Positions 17,339 to 26,532 are shown, counted from the stretch's first letter. The stretch is 61,703 bases of DNA from Saprospiraceae bacterium (GCA_018057925.1 JAGPCT010000016.1:1-61703), one strand, 5' to 3'. Numbers and translations: made by a program. Notes: generated from the letters alone by a model not told the origin.

Positions 17339-18718
17339 TTAGTGATTTATCTGACTGATATCGACTTTAGCACTCTTGTCCTCTTTAAATAAAACAGCAA
17401 ATAAAACCGATACTATCAATGCATAAATGGCAAATGCAATCCATATAGCGTGCCAATCTTTAATCATGACAGGACTTGACAATAGGCCGTTTTCGATAGT
17501 GACTCCAAAGGAATCGCTTAAGGTCTTTAGAAAGGTCGGGTTGTCGGCAGTTGTATTAAAATTAGTTGCCATGATTGCCGCATCGCTATATTCTTTTGTG
17601 AAAAACTTGTCGATAGACCATCCGGCAATGAGGCTTCCCAATATAGCACCAAAACCATTGGTCATCATCATAAATAATCCCTGGGAAGAGGATCGGATTT
17701 TGGAATCAGACGTCGTTTCAACGAATAAAGAGCCGGAAATATTGAAAAAATCAAATGCCATGCCATATACGATACAGGACAATATTATCATCCACAAGCC
17801 CTCTGCAGGATTGCCAAATGCAAATAATCCAAACCGGAACACCCATGCTAACATGCTCAATAACATAACTTGTTTTATCCCGAATCTCTTTAAAAAGAAT
17901 GGTATCGCCAGGATAAATAAGGTCTCAGACACCTGAGATATAGACATTATTATGGTTGAATATCTTACAACAATCGACTCGGCATATTGCGGAAAGTATT
18001 TGAATTCGTCTAAAAACACGTCACCATAGGCATTGGTCAACTGTAATGCGGCTCCCAATAACATCGAAAAGATGAAAAATAACGCAAGTCGATAGTCTGC
18101 AAAAAGTTTAAATGCATTGAGCCCCAACTGTTGAGACAAGGGTGCGTCTTTATCAATCAGTCGCTGTGGTGGGCATTTTGGCAATGTCAAGGAATAGATA
18201 CCGAGGAGTATGGCAGCTGCGCCAGCGATATAAAACTGTCCTGCCGTTGCCTTAAATCCACCGAGGTTGGTCGCCCACATAGCCACGATAAAGCCTACCG
18301 TACCCCACACGCGGATGGGTGGAAAATCTTTGACCACGTCGTAATTGTTGGTCTTTAGAATGTTGTATGAAATTGAATTACACAAGGCAATGGTCGGCAT
18401 GTAAAAACACATAGCCAATAACATTATATAAAAAAAAGACGAAGGATCGTTGGTGTTGGGAAGTAAAAACAATACACCTCCGTACATAATGTGCATAAAG
18501 GCATAAAGCCGTTCGGCATTTATCCAGCGGTCGGCAATGATGCCGGCTATAGTGGGCATAAAGATGGAGGCTATGCCCATGGTGCCAAAGACCGCTCCAA
18601 ACTCTGTACCATCCCATCGCTTCGTTCCAAACCAAAAGTTGGCCATTGTAATGAGCCATGCTCCCCACACAAAAAATTGCATAAAGCTCAGTATCGTCAA
18701 TTTACCTTTTATACCCAT
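17339..18718 (-). CDS. MFS permease, nucleoside:H+ symporter family (NupG-like)
   Basis: This 459-residue inner-membrane transporter has about twelve hydrophobic segments and probably imports nucleosides with protons. Typical segments are LTILSFMQFFVWGAWLITMANFW at the N-terminus, GIASIFMPTIAGIIADRW, RVWGTVGFIVAMW and the late MVYGMAFDFFN-type helix (here CIVYGMAFDFFNISGSLFVE). An upstream in-frame extension to 18805 is possible. I chose the ATG at 18718 because MGIKGKLTILSF aligns with the usual N-terminus and the extension would add an odd hydrophilic/hydrophobic leader. It is followed by ruvA 102 bases away on the same strand, with an independent promoter between them. Confidence 0.87.
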   Translation of the reverse strand: MGIKGKLTILSFMQFFVWGAWLITMANFWFGTKRWDGTEFGAVFGTMGIASIFMPTIAGIIADRWINAERLYAFMHIMYGGVLFLLPNTNDPSSFFYIMLLAMCFYMPTIALCNSISYNILKTNNYDVVKDFPPIRVWGTVGFIVAMWATNLGGFKATAGQFYIAGAAAILLGIYSLTLPKCPPQRLIDKDAPLSQQLGLNAFKLFADYRLALFFIFSMLLGAALQLTNAYGDVFLDEFKYFPQYAESIVVRYSTIIMSISQVSETLFILAIPFFLKRFGIKQVMLLSMLAWVFRFGLFAFGNPAEGLWMIILSCIVYGMAFDFFNISGSLFVETTSDSKIRSSSQGLFMMMTNGFGAILGSLIAGWSIDKFFTKEYSDAAIMATNFNTTADNPTFLKTLSDSFGVTIENGLLSSPVMIKDWHAIWIAFAIYALIVSVLFAVLFKEDKSAKVDISQINH

Positions 18719-18792
18719 CGATTGCTGTTTTTTAGTATATGAGTTACAAATAAAGATAAAAAAATGAATATGTCGCAATATTTGTCTTGTCT

Positions 18793-18860
18793 GTGTGTAT
18801 AACAAATTTCCCTCTCATCTTTTATTCCACTCAAAATCTGACTTTTTAATTATACTTTCT
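18793..18860. repeat. Truncated copy of the 168-bp MITE-like element
   Basis: It begins GTGTGTATAACAAATTTCCC (18793-18812) and continues TCTCAT...TATTCCACTCAAAATCTGACT, matching the left half of the two full copies. It then diverges; the inner arms and right end are missing. Confidence 0.75.
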
Positions 18861-18881
18861 GGATCAGATCTGAAATAGATT

Positions 18882-19001
18882 ATACCAAATTGATTTATAA
18901 ATTAGTCCAACTTTCTTTAAAATCAAAATACTCCCGAAGCTATCGGGAAGAAAGTCGTTTAGGCCAATGCAATTGGACTATTACGAATATCCAATCGGTA
19001 T
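18882..19001. repeat. Imperfect inverted repeat with central hairpin
   Basis: ATACCAAATTGATTTATAAA... at 18882-18908 is partly complementary to ...ATATCCAATCGGTAT at 18975-19001, sharing ATACC and AGTCC ends. Between them lies CTCCCGAAGCTATCGGGAAG, a short strong hairpin. The function is unknown; it may be another non-autonomous repeat. Confidence 0.45.
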
Positions 19002-19142
19002 TAAACTATCGTACATGAAAAAGTGTGCTTATAGACATCCAAACACACCTTGTTAAGGTAATTGGTTTATTGATAGCTAAGTGTGAGTAAGGAGCGTAGC
19101 TCTGCTATCTTAGTAGCAAAAAATAGTGCAGAAAATCAACAA

Positions 19143-19265
19143 GGGGCGTTAGCCTTGGCATCTTCAATCGGTAAAAATTCAAACAAGTATTTTTATATCA
19201 GGGCTAACGACTCTTGGTTATTGTTATAATGTTCCTGTTTACTAAGATTGCCGAGCTAACGCCCC
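19143..19265. repeat. Inverted repeat with GGGGCGTTAGC arms
   Basis: The arms at 19143-19164 and 19244-19265 match at 17 of 22 positions; the outer 11 (GGGGCGTTAGC) are perfect. The enclosed 79 bases are AT-rich. It looks like a dispersed palindromic element and not a terminator, because no T run follows either arm. Confidence 0.6.
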
Positions 19266-19409
19266 TAATTCATAACTACTTGCCCATTCTTTTTTTAATA
19301 ATAATTTAAGTCGAACCTTGAAATACGCACTTTTTAATTTGTGTTACTTATTCCTTCTTTATACCATTCATCTTAAATATAGCGAAAACATATAAAGAAT
19401 AGTTGCCCA

Positions 19410-19577
19410 CGTGTGAATAATAAATTTCCCTTTCATTTTTTATTCCACTCAAAATCTGACTTATTAATTGATAGATAAACACTTTGGAAGGAATGACTTC
19501 ATTATTTGGTTCTCCTGCTTCAAGGGAGATAGAGGGCAAAGCAAATGAAGTTATTAGGGAAATTTGTTATACACACC
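19410..19577. repeat. MITE-like palindromic element, full copy A (168 bp)
   Basis: The ends are inverted repeats (left CGTGTGAATAATAAATTTCC..., right ...GGAAATTTGTTATACACACC). Inside, GGAATGACTTCATTATTTGG (from about 19489) pairs with AAATGAAGTTATT (19542-19554). It has the same length and order as the copy at 36129-36296 and has no coding capacity. Its right end lies 58 bases before the next gene's start codon, so it may affect that gene's leader. Confidence 0.85.
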
Positions 19578-19635
19578 CGGGATTAAATTGTCTGCATGTT
19601 TTACTTCAATTTTCCTATCTTGCAGAAAAAATTCA

Positions 19636-20283
19636 ATGAAGGTTGTAGTTATTGGCGGATCAGGCGCTACCGGACGACACTTAGTCCGGGAGTTGTTGGC
19701 ATCAGACAAAGTTTCTATGGTAACTGCCTTGCTGAGACGCCCTTTCTTTGAAGCACATCCAAAGCTCAACCAGATTATTGTTGATTTCGACCATCTGACC
19801 GATTTAGAAATACTGGGAGACATTGCATTTTCTTGTCTAGGAACGACGCTGGAAGCAGCGGGATCAAAAGAAAAGCAATGGAAGGTGGACTACGAGTACC
19901 AATATTCTTTTGCTCAACTTGCCTCAAAATGCCGAATACCGACGTTTGTGTTGGTTTCTGCCTATGGCTCCAACAAAAATTCTGCCATCTTTTATTCTAG
20001 CATGAAGGGAAAGCTGGAAGAGGCTGTAGTTCAATTAGACTTTGAGCATACGTACATTTTTCAGCCCGGAATGCTCGATCGTCCGGATACCGACCGAAAA
20101 TATGAGAAACTCTTTGTTCGATTGACAAATGGCATTGCAAAACTCGGCCTTTTTAAAAACTATCAAGCCACACACGTCGCTGATTTGGCACACGCTATGA
20201 TTGTCTGTGTGATGACCCGGAAAGACAAGATGAAGCGGATTCTAACACCTGAGATACACGAGCTTGCAAGGCAAAAAATATAA
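19636..20283 (+). CDS. NAD(P)-binding atypical SDR, TIP30/HTATIP2-like
   Basis: This 215-residue cytoplasmic protein has a Rossmann fold. MKVVVIGGSGATGRHLVREL at the N-terminus carries the GxxGxxG nucleotide-binding loop, DFDHLTDLE gives the region after beta-3/4, and FVLVSAYGSNKNSAIFYSSMKGKLEE (about 115-140) holds a Tyr/Lys pair where short-chain dehydrogenases have YxxxK. FQPGMLD (about 155) is typical of the TIP30/YwnB-like group. The substrate is unknown; such proteins act as oxidoreductases or NADPH-sensing regulators. A start further upstream (19564) would begin inside the MITE end, so I prefer the ATG at 19636 directly before KVVVIGG. Confidence 0.82.
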   Translation: MKVVVIGGSGATGRHLVRELLASDKVSMVTALLRRPFFEAHPKLNQIIVDFDHLTDLEILGDIAFSCLGTTLEAAGSKEKQWKVDYEYQYSFAQLASKCRIPTFVLVSAYGSNKNSAIFYSSMKGKLEEAVVQLDFEHTYIFQPGMLDRPDTDRKYEKLFVRLTNGIAKLGLFKNYQATHVADLAHAMIVCVMTRKDKMKRILTPEIHELARQKI

Positions 20284-20618
20284 AGTGGGAGCTGAATATT
20301 ATCCGACTTCATGTGAAATGTTGTTGAAAAACAGACTAAAGCGGATTATGAGGATTATAAAAAATATGAATTTGGCATAATTCCAATTGCAAAACAGCCT
20401 AAAGCAGGAAAAATGTGTAGGGAAAGCTCTTTGTAAAAGAAAGTAGATAGGTTTTCGCAGCAAAAAAAAGACCCGAAAGGAATCAATTTTTTCTTCTTTA
20501 CATGGTTTCAAGTGTAGAATTATACAAAAATTGTATCTTAGCGACTTAAAGATTAAACAACAAGTCGGAAAAGATGTTATCTGAATTTATTATCTGACTT
20601 TAAAATATTTTACATAGT
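20284..20618 (+). other. Leader region of citrate synthase
   Basis: 335 bases without a gene. A TATCTTAG sequence at 20534-20541, close to the TAnnTTTG element, lies 77 bases before the citrate synthase ATG and is the best promoter candidate. I see nothing else of note. Confidence 0.45.
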
Positions 20619-21932
20619 ATGGATCCGTTAAAGGAGCTTTTTAAAGCGAAAGCTTTTCCTGTAAGAGATGAATTGAAAGCCGTTACCAAAGTACATGGAG
20701 ACATGAAAATAGCCGACGTGAAGGTAAGTCAGCTTGTAGGAGGAATGAGGAGTATTAAATCAATGTTGTGGGAGACTTCTTTGTTGGATGCCGAGGAGGG
20801 TATTCGATTTAGAGGGTATTCTATTCCGCAGTTGATAGAGCTTTTACCAAGGGTGGAAGGAGACTCTGAGCCCCTACCGGAAGGGTTGTTTTGGTTGATG
20901 TTAACCGGGGATATTCCTTCGCAGGAGCATGTAAACTGGCTTAGCCAAGAGTGGGAAAGAAGAGCGGAGTTGCCACAGGATGTTTATGACGTGTTAAATT
21001 CGTGTGGTAACCACGTACACCCGATGACCATGTTTAGTATGGCTGTATTGGCTATGCAGCCACAGAGTGAATTTGCAAGGAAATATGATGAAGGTCTCAA
21101 TAAAGCGGATTATTGGGATGCGACGTATGAGGACGCAATGACACTCATAGCTCGACTACCGAGGGTGGCGGCTTATATATATAGAAAGGTGTTCCATGAT
21201 GGTAAGCACATCGATTCCGTCAAAGGATTGGATTGGGCAGCCAACTTCGCACACATGCTCGGCTTTGAAGCGCCAGACTTTAAAAGTTTGATGCGCCTCT
21301 ACCTGACTATTCATGCGGATCACGAAGGCGGAAATGCCAGCGCCCATGCGACACACCTCGTCGGATCGACCCTTAGCGATGCGTACCTTTCATTCAGTGG
21401 AGGCTTGAATGCTCTTGCTGGTCCATTACACGGATTAGCTAATCAAGAAGTGGTAAACTGGATCAACGAAATGATTGAAAAAATAGGATCGACCAACCCA
21501 ACCAAAGAACAAATTTCAGACTATGTTCACGCCACATTGGCTGCAGGACAAGTCGTCCCCGGATATGGTCACGCTGTATTGAGACGACCGGATCCACGTT
21601 TTATGGAGCAGAAAAGATTTGCAGAAAAGTATATGCCTGAGGATGAATATGTCAATATAGTATGGAAATTATTTGACGTTGTCCCCGGCATATTGGGAGA
21701 TTTGGGCAAAATAGCAAATCCTTGGCCTAACGTGGACGCACATAGTGGCTCTATCCTTATCCATTATGGGTTGAAAGAAAGCCGTTTTTATACGGTATTA
21801 TTCGGTGTAAGCCGAGCAATGGGAGTTTTGGCACAATTGTGTTGGTCTAGGGCACTTGGATTACCTCTTGAAAGACCGAAGTCCATCACTTTTGACAATT
21901 TGAAAGAAATAATTAATAATCAAAACAAATAA
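20619..21932 (+). CDS. Citrate synthase, eukaryotic (mitochondrial)-like type
   Basis: This 437-residue enzyme condenses acetyl-CoA and oxaloacetate to citrate, entering the TCA cycle. Active-site residues are visible: His271 in LNALAGPLHGLANQEV, His318 in VPGYGHAVLRRPDPRF and Asp373 in NPWPNVDAHSG, matching His274/His320/Asp375 of the pig enzyme almost position for position. The C-terminal YYTVLFGVSRA..GVLAQL-type segment (YTVLFGVSRAMGVLAQLCWSRALGLPLERPKS) is also of the mitochondrial type, unlike the short or NADH-regulated bacterial gltA enzymes. gcvH follows 10 bases downstream, so the two genes are probably co-transcribed. Confidence 0.96.
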   Translation: MDPLKELFKAKAFPVRDELKAVTKVHGDMKIADVKVSQLVGGMRSIKSMLWETSLLDAEEGIRFRGYSIPQLIELLPRVEGDSEPLPEGLFWLMLTGDIPSQEHVNWLSQEWERRAELPQDVYDVLNSCGNHVHPMTMFSMAVLAMQPQSEFARKYDEGLNKADYWDATYEDAMTLIARLPRVAAYIYRKVFHDGKHIDSVKGLDWAANFAHMLGFEAPDFKSLMRLYLTIHADHEGGNASAHATHLVGSTLSDAYLSFSGGLNALAGPLHGLANQEVVNWINEMIEKIGSTNPTKEQISDYVHATLAAGQVVPGYGHAVLRRPDPRFMEQKRFAEKYMPEDEYVNIVWKLFDVVPGILGDLGKIANPWPNVDAHSGSILIHYGLKESRFYTVLFGVSRAMGVLAQLCWSRALGLPLERPKSITFDNLKEIINNQNK

Positions 21933-21942
21933 AGACTTAATC

Positions 21943-22335
21943 ATGAGTATCCCAAAAGATTTAAAGTACAGCAAAGAACACGAATGGATTAAAGTCGAAG
22001 GCAACATTGGAACCGTCGGCATCACAGAATTCGCCCAAGGAGAATTGGGAGACCTCGTCTATGTTGATATCGATTCCGAAGGTCAGACCATCGCCAAAGA
22101 CGAGATATTCGGTGCTGTAGAAGCGGTAAAGACTACTTCCGACCTGTTTTTGCCGGTTTCCGGAAAGGTGATTGAAGTGAATCCTGCCCTCATCGAAAGC
22201 GGCGGAGATGATCCAAGCCTCATTAATTCCTCCCCGTATGATGAGGGATGGCTCGTCAAAATTGAAATCTCTGACCCTTCTGAACTGGATAGCCTGATGG
22301 ATAGTGACGGTTATGCAGACTTTATAGGCGGATGA
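21943..22335 (+). CDS. gcvH: Glycine cleavage system H protein
   Basis: This 130-residue lipoyl carrier shuttles the aminomethyl group between the P, T and L proteins of glycine cleavage. The start MSIPKDLKYSKEHEWIKVEG is characteristic. The lipoylated residue is Lys63 in FGAVEAVKTTSDLFLP. SSPYDEGWLVKIE near the C-terminus completes the signature. It starts 10 bases after the citrate synthase gene, and its last four bases (ATGA) overlap the start of the VanZ-family gene, indicating translational coupling. gcvH-vanZ pairs next to sprA-ruvA are known in other Bacteroidota; here they lie about 4.7 kb from ruvA. Confidence 0.97.
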   Translation: MSIPKDLKYSKEHEWIKVEGNIGTVGITEFAQGELGDLVYVDIDSEGQTIAKDEIFGAVEAVKTTSDLFLPVSGKVIEVNPALIESGGDDPSLINSSPYDEGWLVKIEISDPSELDSLMDSDGYADFIGG

Positions 22336-22712
22336 TTTTAAAAAAAAATAATAACCAAAGCCTTTTCAGAATTCTGGCAGGGCTTTGGACTATTATTCTT
22401 ACAGTCCTACTCCTCTTACCGGGCAGTGATATGCCTGACCTTCACTTGTCTTGGCTGAAATATGCAGACAAAGTCATTCACTTTTTATCCTTTTTCTTCC
22501 TTTCTTTTATTTATTTATTAAGCACTTTGAATGAAGACTCAAAGGTGCGGTATCGACTGTTTTTTCTACTACTTGTCTATGCTGTAGTCATGGAAAGCAT
22601 TCAACATACAGTACAACAATCTCGTGAATTTGAACTCGCTGACATGATTTCCAATATATCAGGTATTGTTTCGGCATATTGTATCTGTCACCTGATTCGT
22701 TGCTTTAAATAA
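22332..22712 (+). CDS. VanZ-family membrane protein
   Basis: This 126-residue inner-membrane protein has about four hydrophobic helices. The VanZ-type pattern is seen in LLPGSDMPDLHLSW...DKVIHFLSFFFLSFIYL and, later, VVMESIQHTVQQSREFELADMISNISGIVSAY, which holds the usual E-Q...R..D..D..N..G series. VanZ itself confers low-level teicoplanin resistance by an unknown mechanism. Most relatives have no proven role. The ATG overlaps the gcvH stop codon by four bases, so translation is probably coupled. Confidence 0.85.
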   Translation: MILKKNNNQSLFRILAGLWTIILTVLLLLPGSDMPDLHLSWLKYADKVIHFLSFFFLSFIYLLSTLNEDSKVRYRLFFLLLVYAVVMESIQHTVQQSREFELADMISNISGIVSAYCICHLIRCFK

Positions 22713-22774
22713 TTTTTAACACTTAAAACCCGAATTTGTATTATGTCAATTCAGACAAATTCCAAATAATATAA

Positions 22775-22782
22775 TATCTTTG
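22775..22782 (+). promoter_or_regulatory. -7 promoter element for the first reprolysin-like protease
   Basis: TATCTTTG is a perfect TAnnTTTG match, followed by GCGC. It lies 90 bases before the ATG at 22873, after the end of the gcvH-vanZ unit. Confidence 0.7.
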
Positions 22783-22872
22783 CGCAACTTTTCCAATCAG
22801 GATTGTATCCAATTAGAATTTACTTTCCAAATATTCCATATCTATTTTTTTAATTAGAAGCTCTAAAATTCA

Positions 22873-25800
22873 ATGCAAAAGTTTTTCCTCTTATTCTTTT
22901 TTGCCATATTGTCAACACTTACGTATGCGCAAGATGTCCAATGGAAGTCTGTTTCCGTCGTACAAGCAATGGGTCGCAGTATGGCAAGTGATGAAAACGT
23001 TCCTCTGACCAATTTATTTACTGTAAACTTTGAGTCTTTGACCACTGTGTTGTCCCAATCAGACGCCTCTGATATAACGGGATTCACGCTTGATTTACCG
23101 CTATTAGAAGGTAAAATCAAACGATTTCGGGTCATCCCGTCAGCAGTGATGGAACCCACCCTGCAAGCCCGATTTCCAATGATACGGACATTTAAGTTAC
23201 TATCCATTGAAACCGGACAGTTAGATGGCCGGATAGGCATTTCTCCTGAAGGATTTTATGGCGTTATTGATATCAATGGTCGTGAAGTCCTCATCAATAA
23301 AGTAAATAAAAAGGACAATTCTTTATATGCAGTATTTAGGCTTACCGACAACATTGCACCGAAAGACTTATTGACGCCACTGCCTTGTGGTGCTGATTTT
23401 AGTGAACATGCAGGTGAGATAACTCAAGAAGATGCATTAGATGAACGCAGCACAGAGGTCAGAATGCGGCACTTTAAAGTCGCAATAGCTACCACATCCA
23501 GCTTTGTATCCGATATCAATGCCACCACAATAGAACAAGTTTTGGCAAAAATAGTGCAGGTTATCAATCAAGTCAACCTAAGGTATAATAAGGATTTTGC
23601 CATCCAGTTAGATCTTATTGACAAGACGACCAACCTGTTTAATATGACGAAGGAAGAAGACTTTTTTAAAATACAGAACAATGGGGGCAACCTACTTGGG
23701 CCAAGTCAGGAGTTCTTCCAGCAAAAACTCCAGGCAGCTGACTATGATATCGGACAGACGTGGACTACATGGTGTACTGATGTGGGAGGTGTTGTAAGTG
23801 GATCGGCATGTAACAACCAGTCAAAAGCAAGAGGCATCAGTTGTGGTCCTACCAACGTAAGTTACTTCCTAACGACAGTTAAACATGAGATGGGACACCA
23901 ATTTAGCGCAAGCCATACTTTCAACTCTTGCAATGGTTCAACCCAACAAGCATCACAAGGCGCCTATGAGCCGGGAAGCGGCAGTACCATCATGGCATAT
24001 CCCGGAGGATGCGGACCGGACAATATCGCTGGTGGTGCAGACGATTATTTTCATGTCATCAGCATCCTTCAAGTAAGAGAGCACAATAAGGCCTATGCAA
24101 CTTGTGGATACTTTGCAGATGAGATCAACCATATTCCGGAAATTAAATTACCACAATACGAGTCAGCCGAATTGACAATACCCAAGCTTACACCGTATGA
24201 ATTAATTGGAAGTGCCACCGACGAAGACAACGATAATCTGATTTATATCTGGGAAGAATTTGACCAAGGTAATGGTGAACCGCTTGGTACCAACTTTGCA
24301 TCCGGTCCACTCAACCGTTCATATCCTCCTTCAGCAAACAACCACACCCGCATGATACCAAGGTTTAGTTATATTACTTCAGAGACCTTTGATATCGCAG
24401 ATCGTATGCCGGATGCAACACGTGAGATGAACTGGAAATTAGTCGTAAGAGATTATAATTCTTTGGTGGGCGGTGTAGGCATCGCTGATTTTCGCTTTAA
24501 AGTGGATTCCAATGCAGGTCCATTCCGCTTCACATTTCCTAATATATCAAGCGATACAACCTTCAAAGTAGGACAGTATGTTGAATTAAAATGGGATGTT
24601 GCTAACTCTGACAAAGCTCCTGTCAACGCAAAATATGTTGATATTTTTTATTCAACCAATGGAGGTGCAAATTTTACAGATACACTTGCCATTAGAACAC
24701 CAAATGATGGTGCGGAATTTGTAATGATTCCCAGAAAAGCAACCATTGGAAGGTTTAAAATTAAAGGCAATGGAAGTATCTTCTTAGACATTTCAAGGCA
24801 GACATTGAGATCTGTAGAACCTGATAGTGCAGGCTATTCTTATGATGTTTATCCCCACAATGCACTATTGTGTCCTGCCGAACCAAAAGACTTTACAATA
24901 AAGGGTATAACATGGAAGGGATTTGATAAAGATGTAAAGGTAGAATTGGTGGACGGATGGCCTCAAAATACCATTATTAATCTGGATAAGCAGATTTTAA
25001 AAGTAGGGGAGCCCATTTCATTGCATATTGACACGAAGGATGTTACAGAAGCAGGCTTTTACACCATTCGCTTGAGAGCGATAGCGGAAGGGCAGGATAC
25101 AATATGGAGATACGTCGATGTAGAAATACTGCCTTCAAAACTAGAATTTAAAGGCGCTAATCTCCCACTACCGGGTTCATTCAACCAGAATCAAGTGCAG
25201 AACTTTGCATGGAATCCAATACCGGGTGCCGATACATACGAGTTTCAGTTGTCCTCCAATCCACACTTTGACAATATCTTAGAAACCTATTCCGGATCAG
25301 AACCAACGTATCATTCCCTGGAGGTGCTTCCTCCCGGAACAATTTTCTACTGGAGAGTGAGGGCATTTAATAGGTGTTTTGATGGGCCATGGTCTGAATC
25401 TAATACCTTCCAAACCATATTGTTTGAATGTAATACTATTGGTGCCTTAGGCCTTCCTAAAGCACTTTCCAGCAATGTTACCGCTCCACCGGTCAATGTC
25501 TTATTTGACATCAGCAACAGTACCGGAGTGGTCGCCGACATCAACGTTAAAAATATAGATATTAGCCATTCCGATATTTCCAAACTTAAAATATCAGCTA
25601 TTTCGCCTACCGGCAAAGAAATTGTATTGGTCTCAGAACGATGTGCCGGCATTTCAGGAATGTTAACCTCATTTGACGATGCCTCCCCATTGGAGTTGTC
25701 TTGCGGTCAAATAAAAGCGAATAAAACATTCAAGCCTCAGAACCCATTGGATGAATTCAACGGTGAACAGGTTCAAGGAAATTGGTCTGTACGTATTACT

Positions 25801-26487
25801 ACTCTGAGAGGTGGTTCTTCCGGTAAAGTTAATAATATCGACTTTGACCTATGTGCAAGCATAACCAGCCCACCCATAGTTAAGGTCAACAACAACTTGT
25901 TCAAAGTAAATTCTGCCAATAGCCAAGTTCTTGAAAATAAAGACCTGCTTTATACTTGTGAAGGCACAGGCGATGACCAGTTAAGGTATATTCTTTTGTC
26001 TGAACCCGCACACGGATATTTTACACTGTATGGACAAGAATTGCACCAAGGGGATGGTTTCTTACAAGCCCACCTCAATGATTGGGCGGTAAGATATGTG
26101 CCTTATGATCCGGAATTTGAAGGTTCTGACAAAGTCGAGTTATTGGTTAAAAATGATAAATTTGCCTATTTGGCTCCTGAAAGCCTCAATATTGAGCTGA
26201 ACAAAGATAATACCGTATCCACAAAGCCGGAGGTACAGGATGTTTCCAAATTAATTTCGGTTTATCCTAATCCAACCAATGGACTCGTCAGTATCGATAT
26301 GTCGGATATTAAACAGTTGGGAGATGTTACAACCACGATAACCGACATTTCCGGAAAAGTTGTTTTATCAAAGAAAGCTAGCAATAATAAGATCCAATTG
26401 AATATTGACACAATACCAGCAGGAATATACTTTGTAACTGTTTCTTCAGAACTTTTCTTTTCTATTCATAAAATAGTCAAACTATAA
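22873..26487 (+). CDS. Secreted reprolysin-like zinc metalloprotease with T9SS sorting domain
   Basis: This 1204-residue protein starts with a signal peptide (MQKFFLLFFFAILSTLTYAQ). A pro-region and the catalytic domain follow. The zinc site HEMGHQFSASH is at residues 338-348 (H338, E339, H342, H348), with a Met-turn-like TIMAYPGGCG soon after. Downstream are Ig/FN3-like modules (about 420-1000), a proprotein-convertase-P-like stretch (about 840-1000) and a Gly/Tyr-containing domain. The last 80 residues (ISVYPNPTNGLVSIDM...IPAGIYFVTV...KIVKL) form a T9SS type A sorting domain, so export through SprA and surface anchoring or release are expected. A paralogue follows 96 bases downstream. Substrates are unknown. 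Confidence 0.92.
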   Translation: MQKFFLLFFFAILSTLTYAQDVQWKSVSVVQAMGRSMASDENVPLTNLFTVNFESLTTVLSQSDASDITGFTLDLPLLEGKIKRFRVIPSAVMEPTLQARFPMIRTFKLLSIETGQLDGRIGISPEGFYGVIDINGREVLINKVNKKDNSLYAVFRLTDNIAPKDLLTPLPCGADFSEHAGEITQEDALDERSTEVRMRHFKVAIATTSSFVSDINATTIEQVLAKIVQVINQVNLRYNKDFAIQLDLIDKTTNLFNMTKEEDFFKIQNNGGNLLGPSQEFFQQKLQAADYDIGQTWTTWCTDVGGVVSGSACNNQSKARGISCGPTNVSYFLTTVKHEMGHQFSASHTFNSCNGSTQQASQGAYEPGSGSTIMAYPGGCGPDNIAGGADDYFHVISILQVREHNKAYATCGYFADEINHIPEIKLPQYESAELTIPKLTPYELIGSATDEDNDNLIYIWEEFDQGNGEPLGTNFASGPLNRSYPPSANNHTRMIPRFSYITSETFDIADRMPDATREMNWKLVVRDYNSLVGGVGIADFRFKVDSNAGPFRFTFPNISSDTTFKVGQYVELKWDVANSDKAPVNAKYVDIFYSTNGGANFTDTLAIRTPNDGAEFVMIPRKATIGRFKIKGNGSIFLDISRQTLRSVEPDSAGYSYDVYPHNALLCPAEPKDFTIKGITWKGFDKDVKVELVDGWPQNTIINLDKQILKVGEPISLHIDTKDVTEAGFYTIRLRAIAEGQDTIWRYVDVEILPSKLEFKGANLPLPGSFNQNQVQNFAWNPIPGADTYEFQLSSNPHFDNILETYSGSEPTYHSLEVLPPGTIFYWRVRAFNRCFDGPWSESNTFQTILFECNTIGALGLPKALSSNVTAPPVNVLFDISNSTGVVADINVKNIDISHSDISKLKISAISPTGKEIVLVSERCAGISGMLTSFDDASPLELSCGQIKANKTFKPQNPLDEFNGEQVQGNWSVRITTLRGGSSGKVNNIDFDLCASITSPPIVKVNNNLFKVNSANSQVLENKDLLYTCEGTGDDQLRYILLSEPAHGYFTLYGQELHQGDGFLQAHLNDWAVRYVPYDPEFEGSDKVELLVKNDKFAYLAPESLNIELNKDNTVSTKPEVQDVSKLISVYPNPTNGLVSIDMSDIKQLGDVTTTITDISGKVVLSKKASNNKIQLNIDTIPAGIYFVTVSSELFFSIHKIVKL

Positions 26488-26496
26488 TCTTCAAAT

Positions 26497-26532
26497 CGTT
26501 CTTCTCTGAATGTTTAAAAAAGGAGAAGAACG
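26497..26532 (+). terminator. Stem-loop between the two metalloprotease genes
   Basis: CGTTCTTCTC (26497-26506) pairs perfectly with GAGAAGAACG (26523-26532). Only a weak T-rich tail (GTTATATTTCT) follows, so it could be an inefficient terminator or an mRNA-stabilising hairpin. Confidence 0.5.

Larger units (their letters stand above)
18719..19635. other. Repeat-rich intergenic region
   Basis: About 900 bases between divergent genes without a credible coding region. It contains a truncated copy (18793-about 18860) and a full copy (19410-19577) of a palindromic MITE-like element. A weak inverted repeat spans 18882-19001 and encloses a CCCGAAGCTATCGGG hairpin. Another inverted repeat, with GGGGCGTTAGC arms, spans 19143-19265. 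A short reading frame on the minus strand at 19348-19539 is the translation of the element itself and is not a gene. Confidence 0.8.

Noticed and set aside
19348-19539. Minus-strand frame of 63 residues
   Set aside because: It is a translation of the palindromic repeat and its flank; the other repeat copies do not keep the frame.
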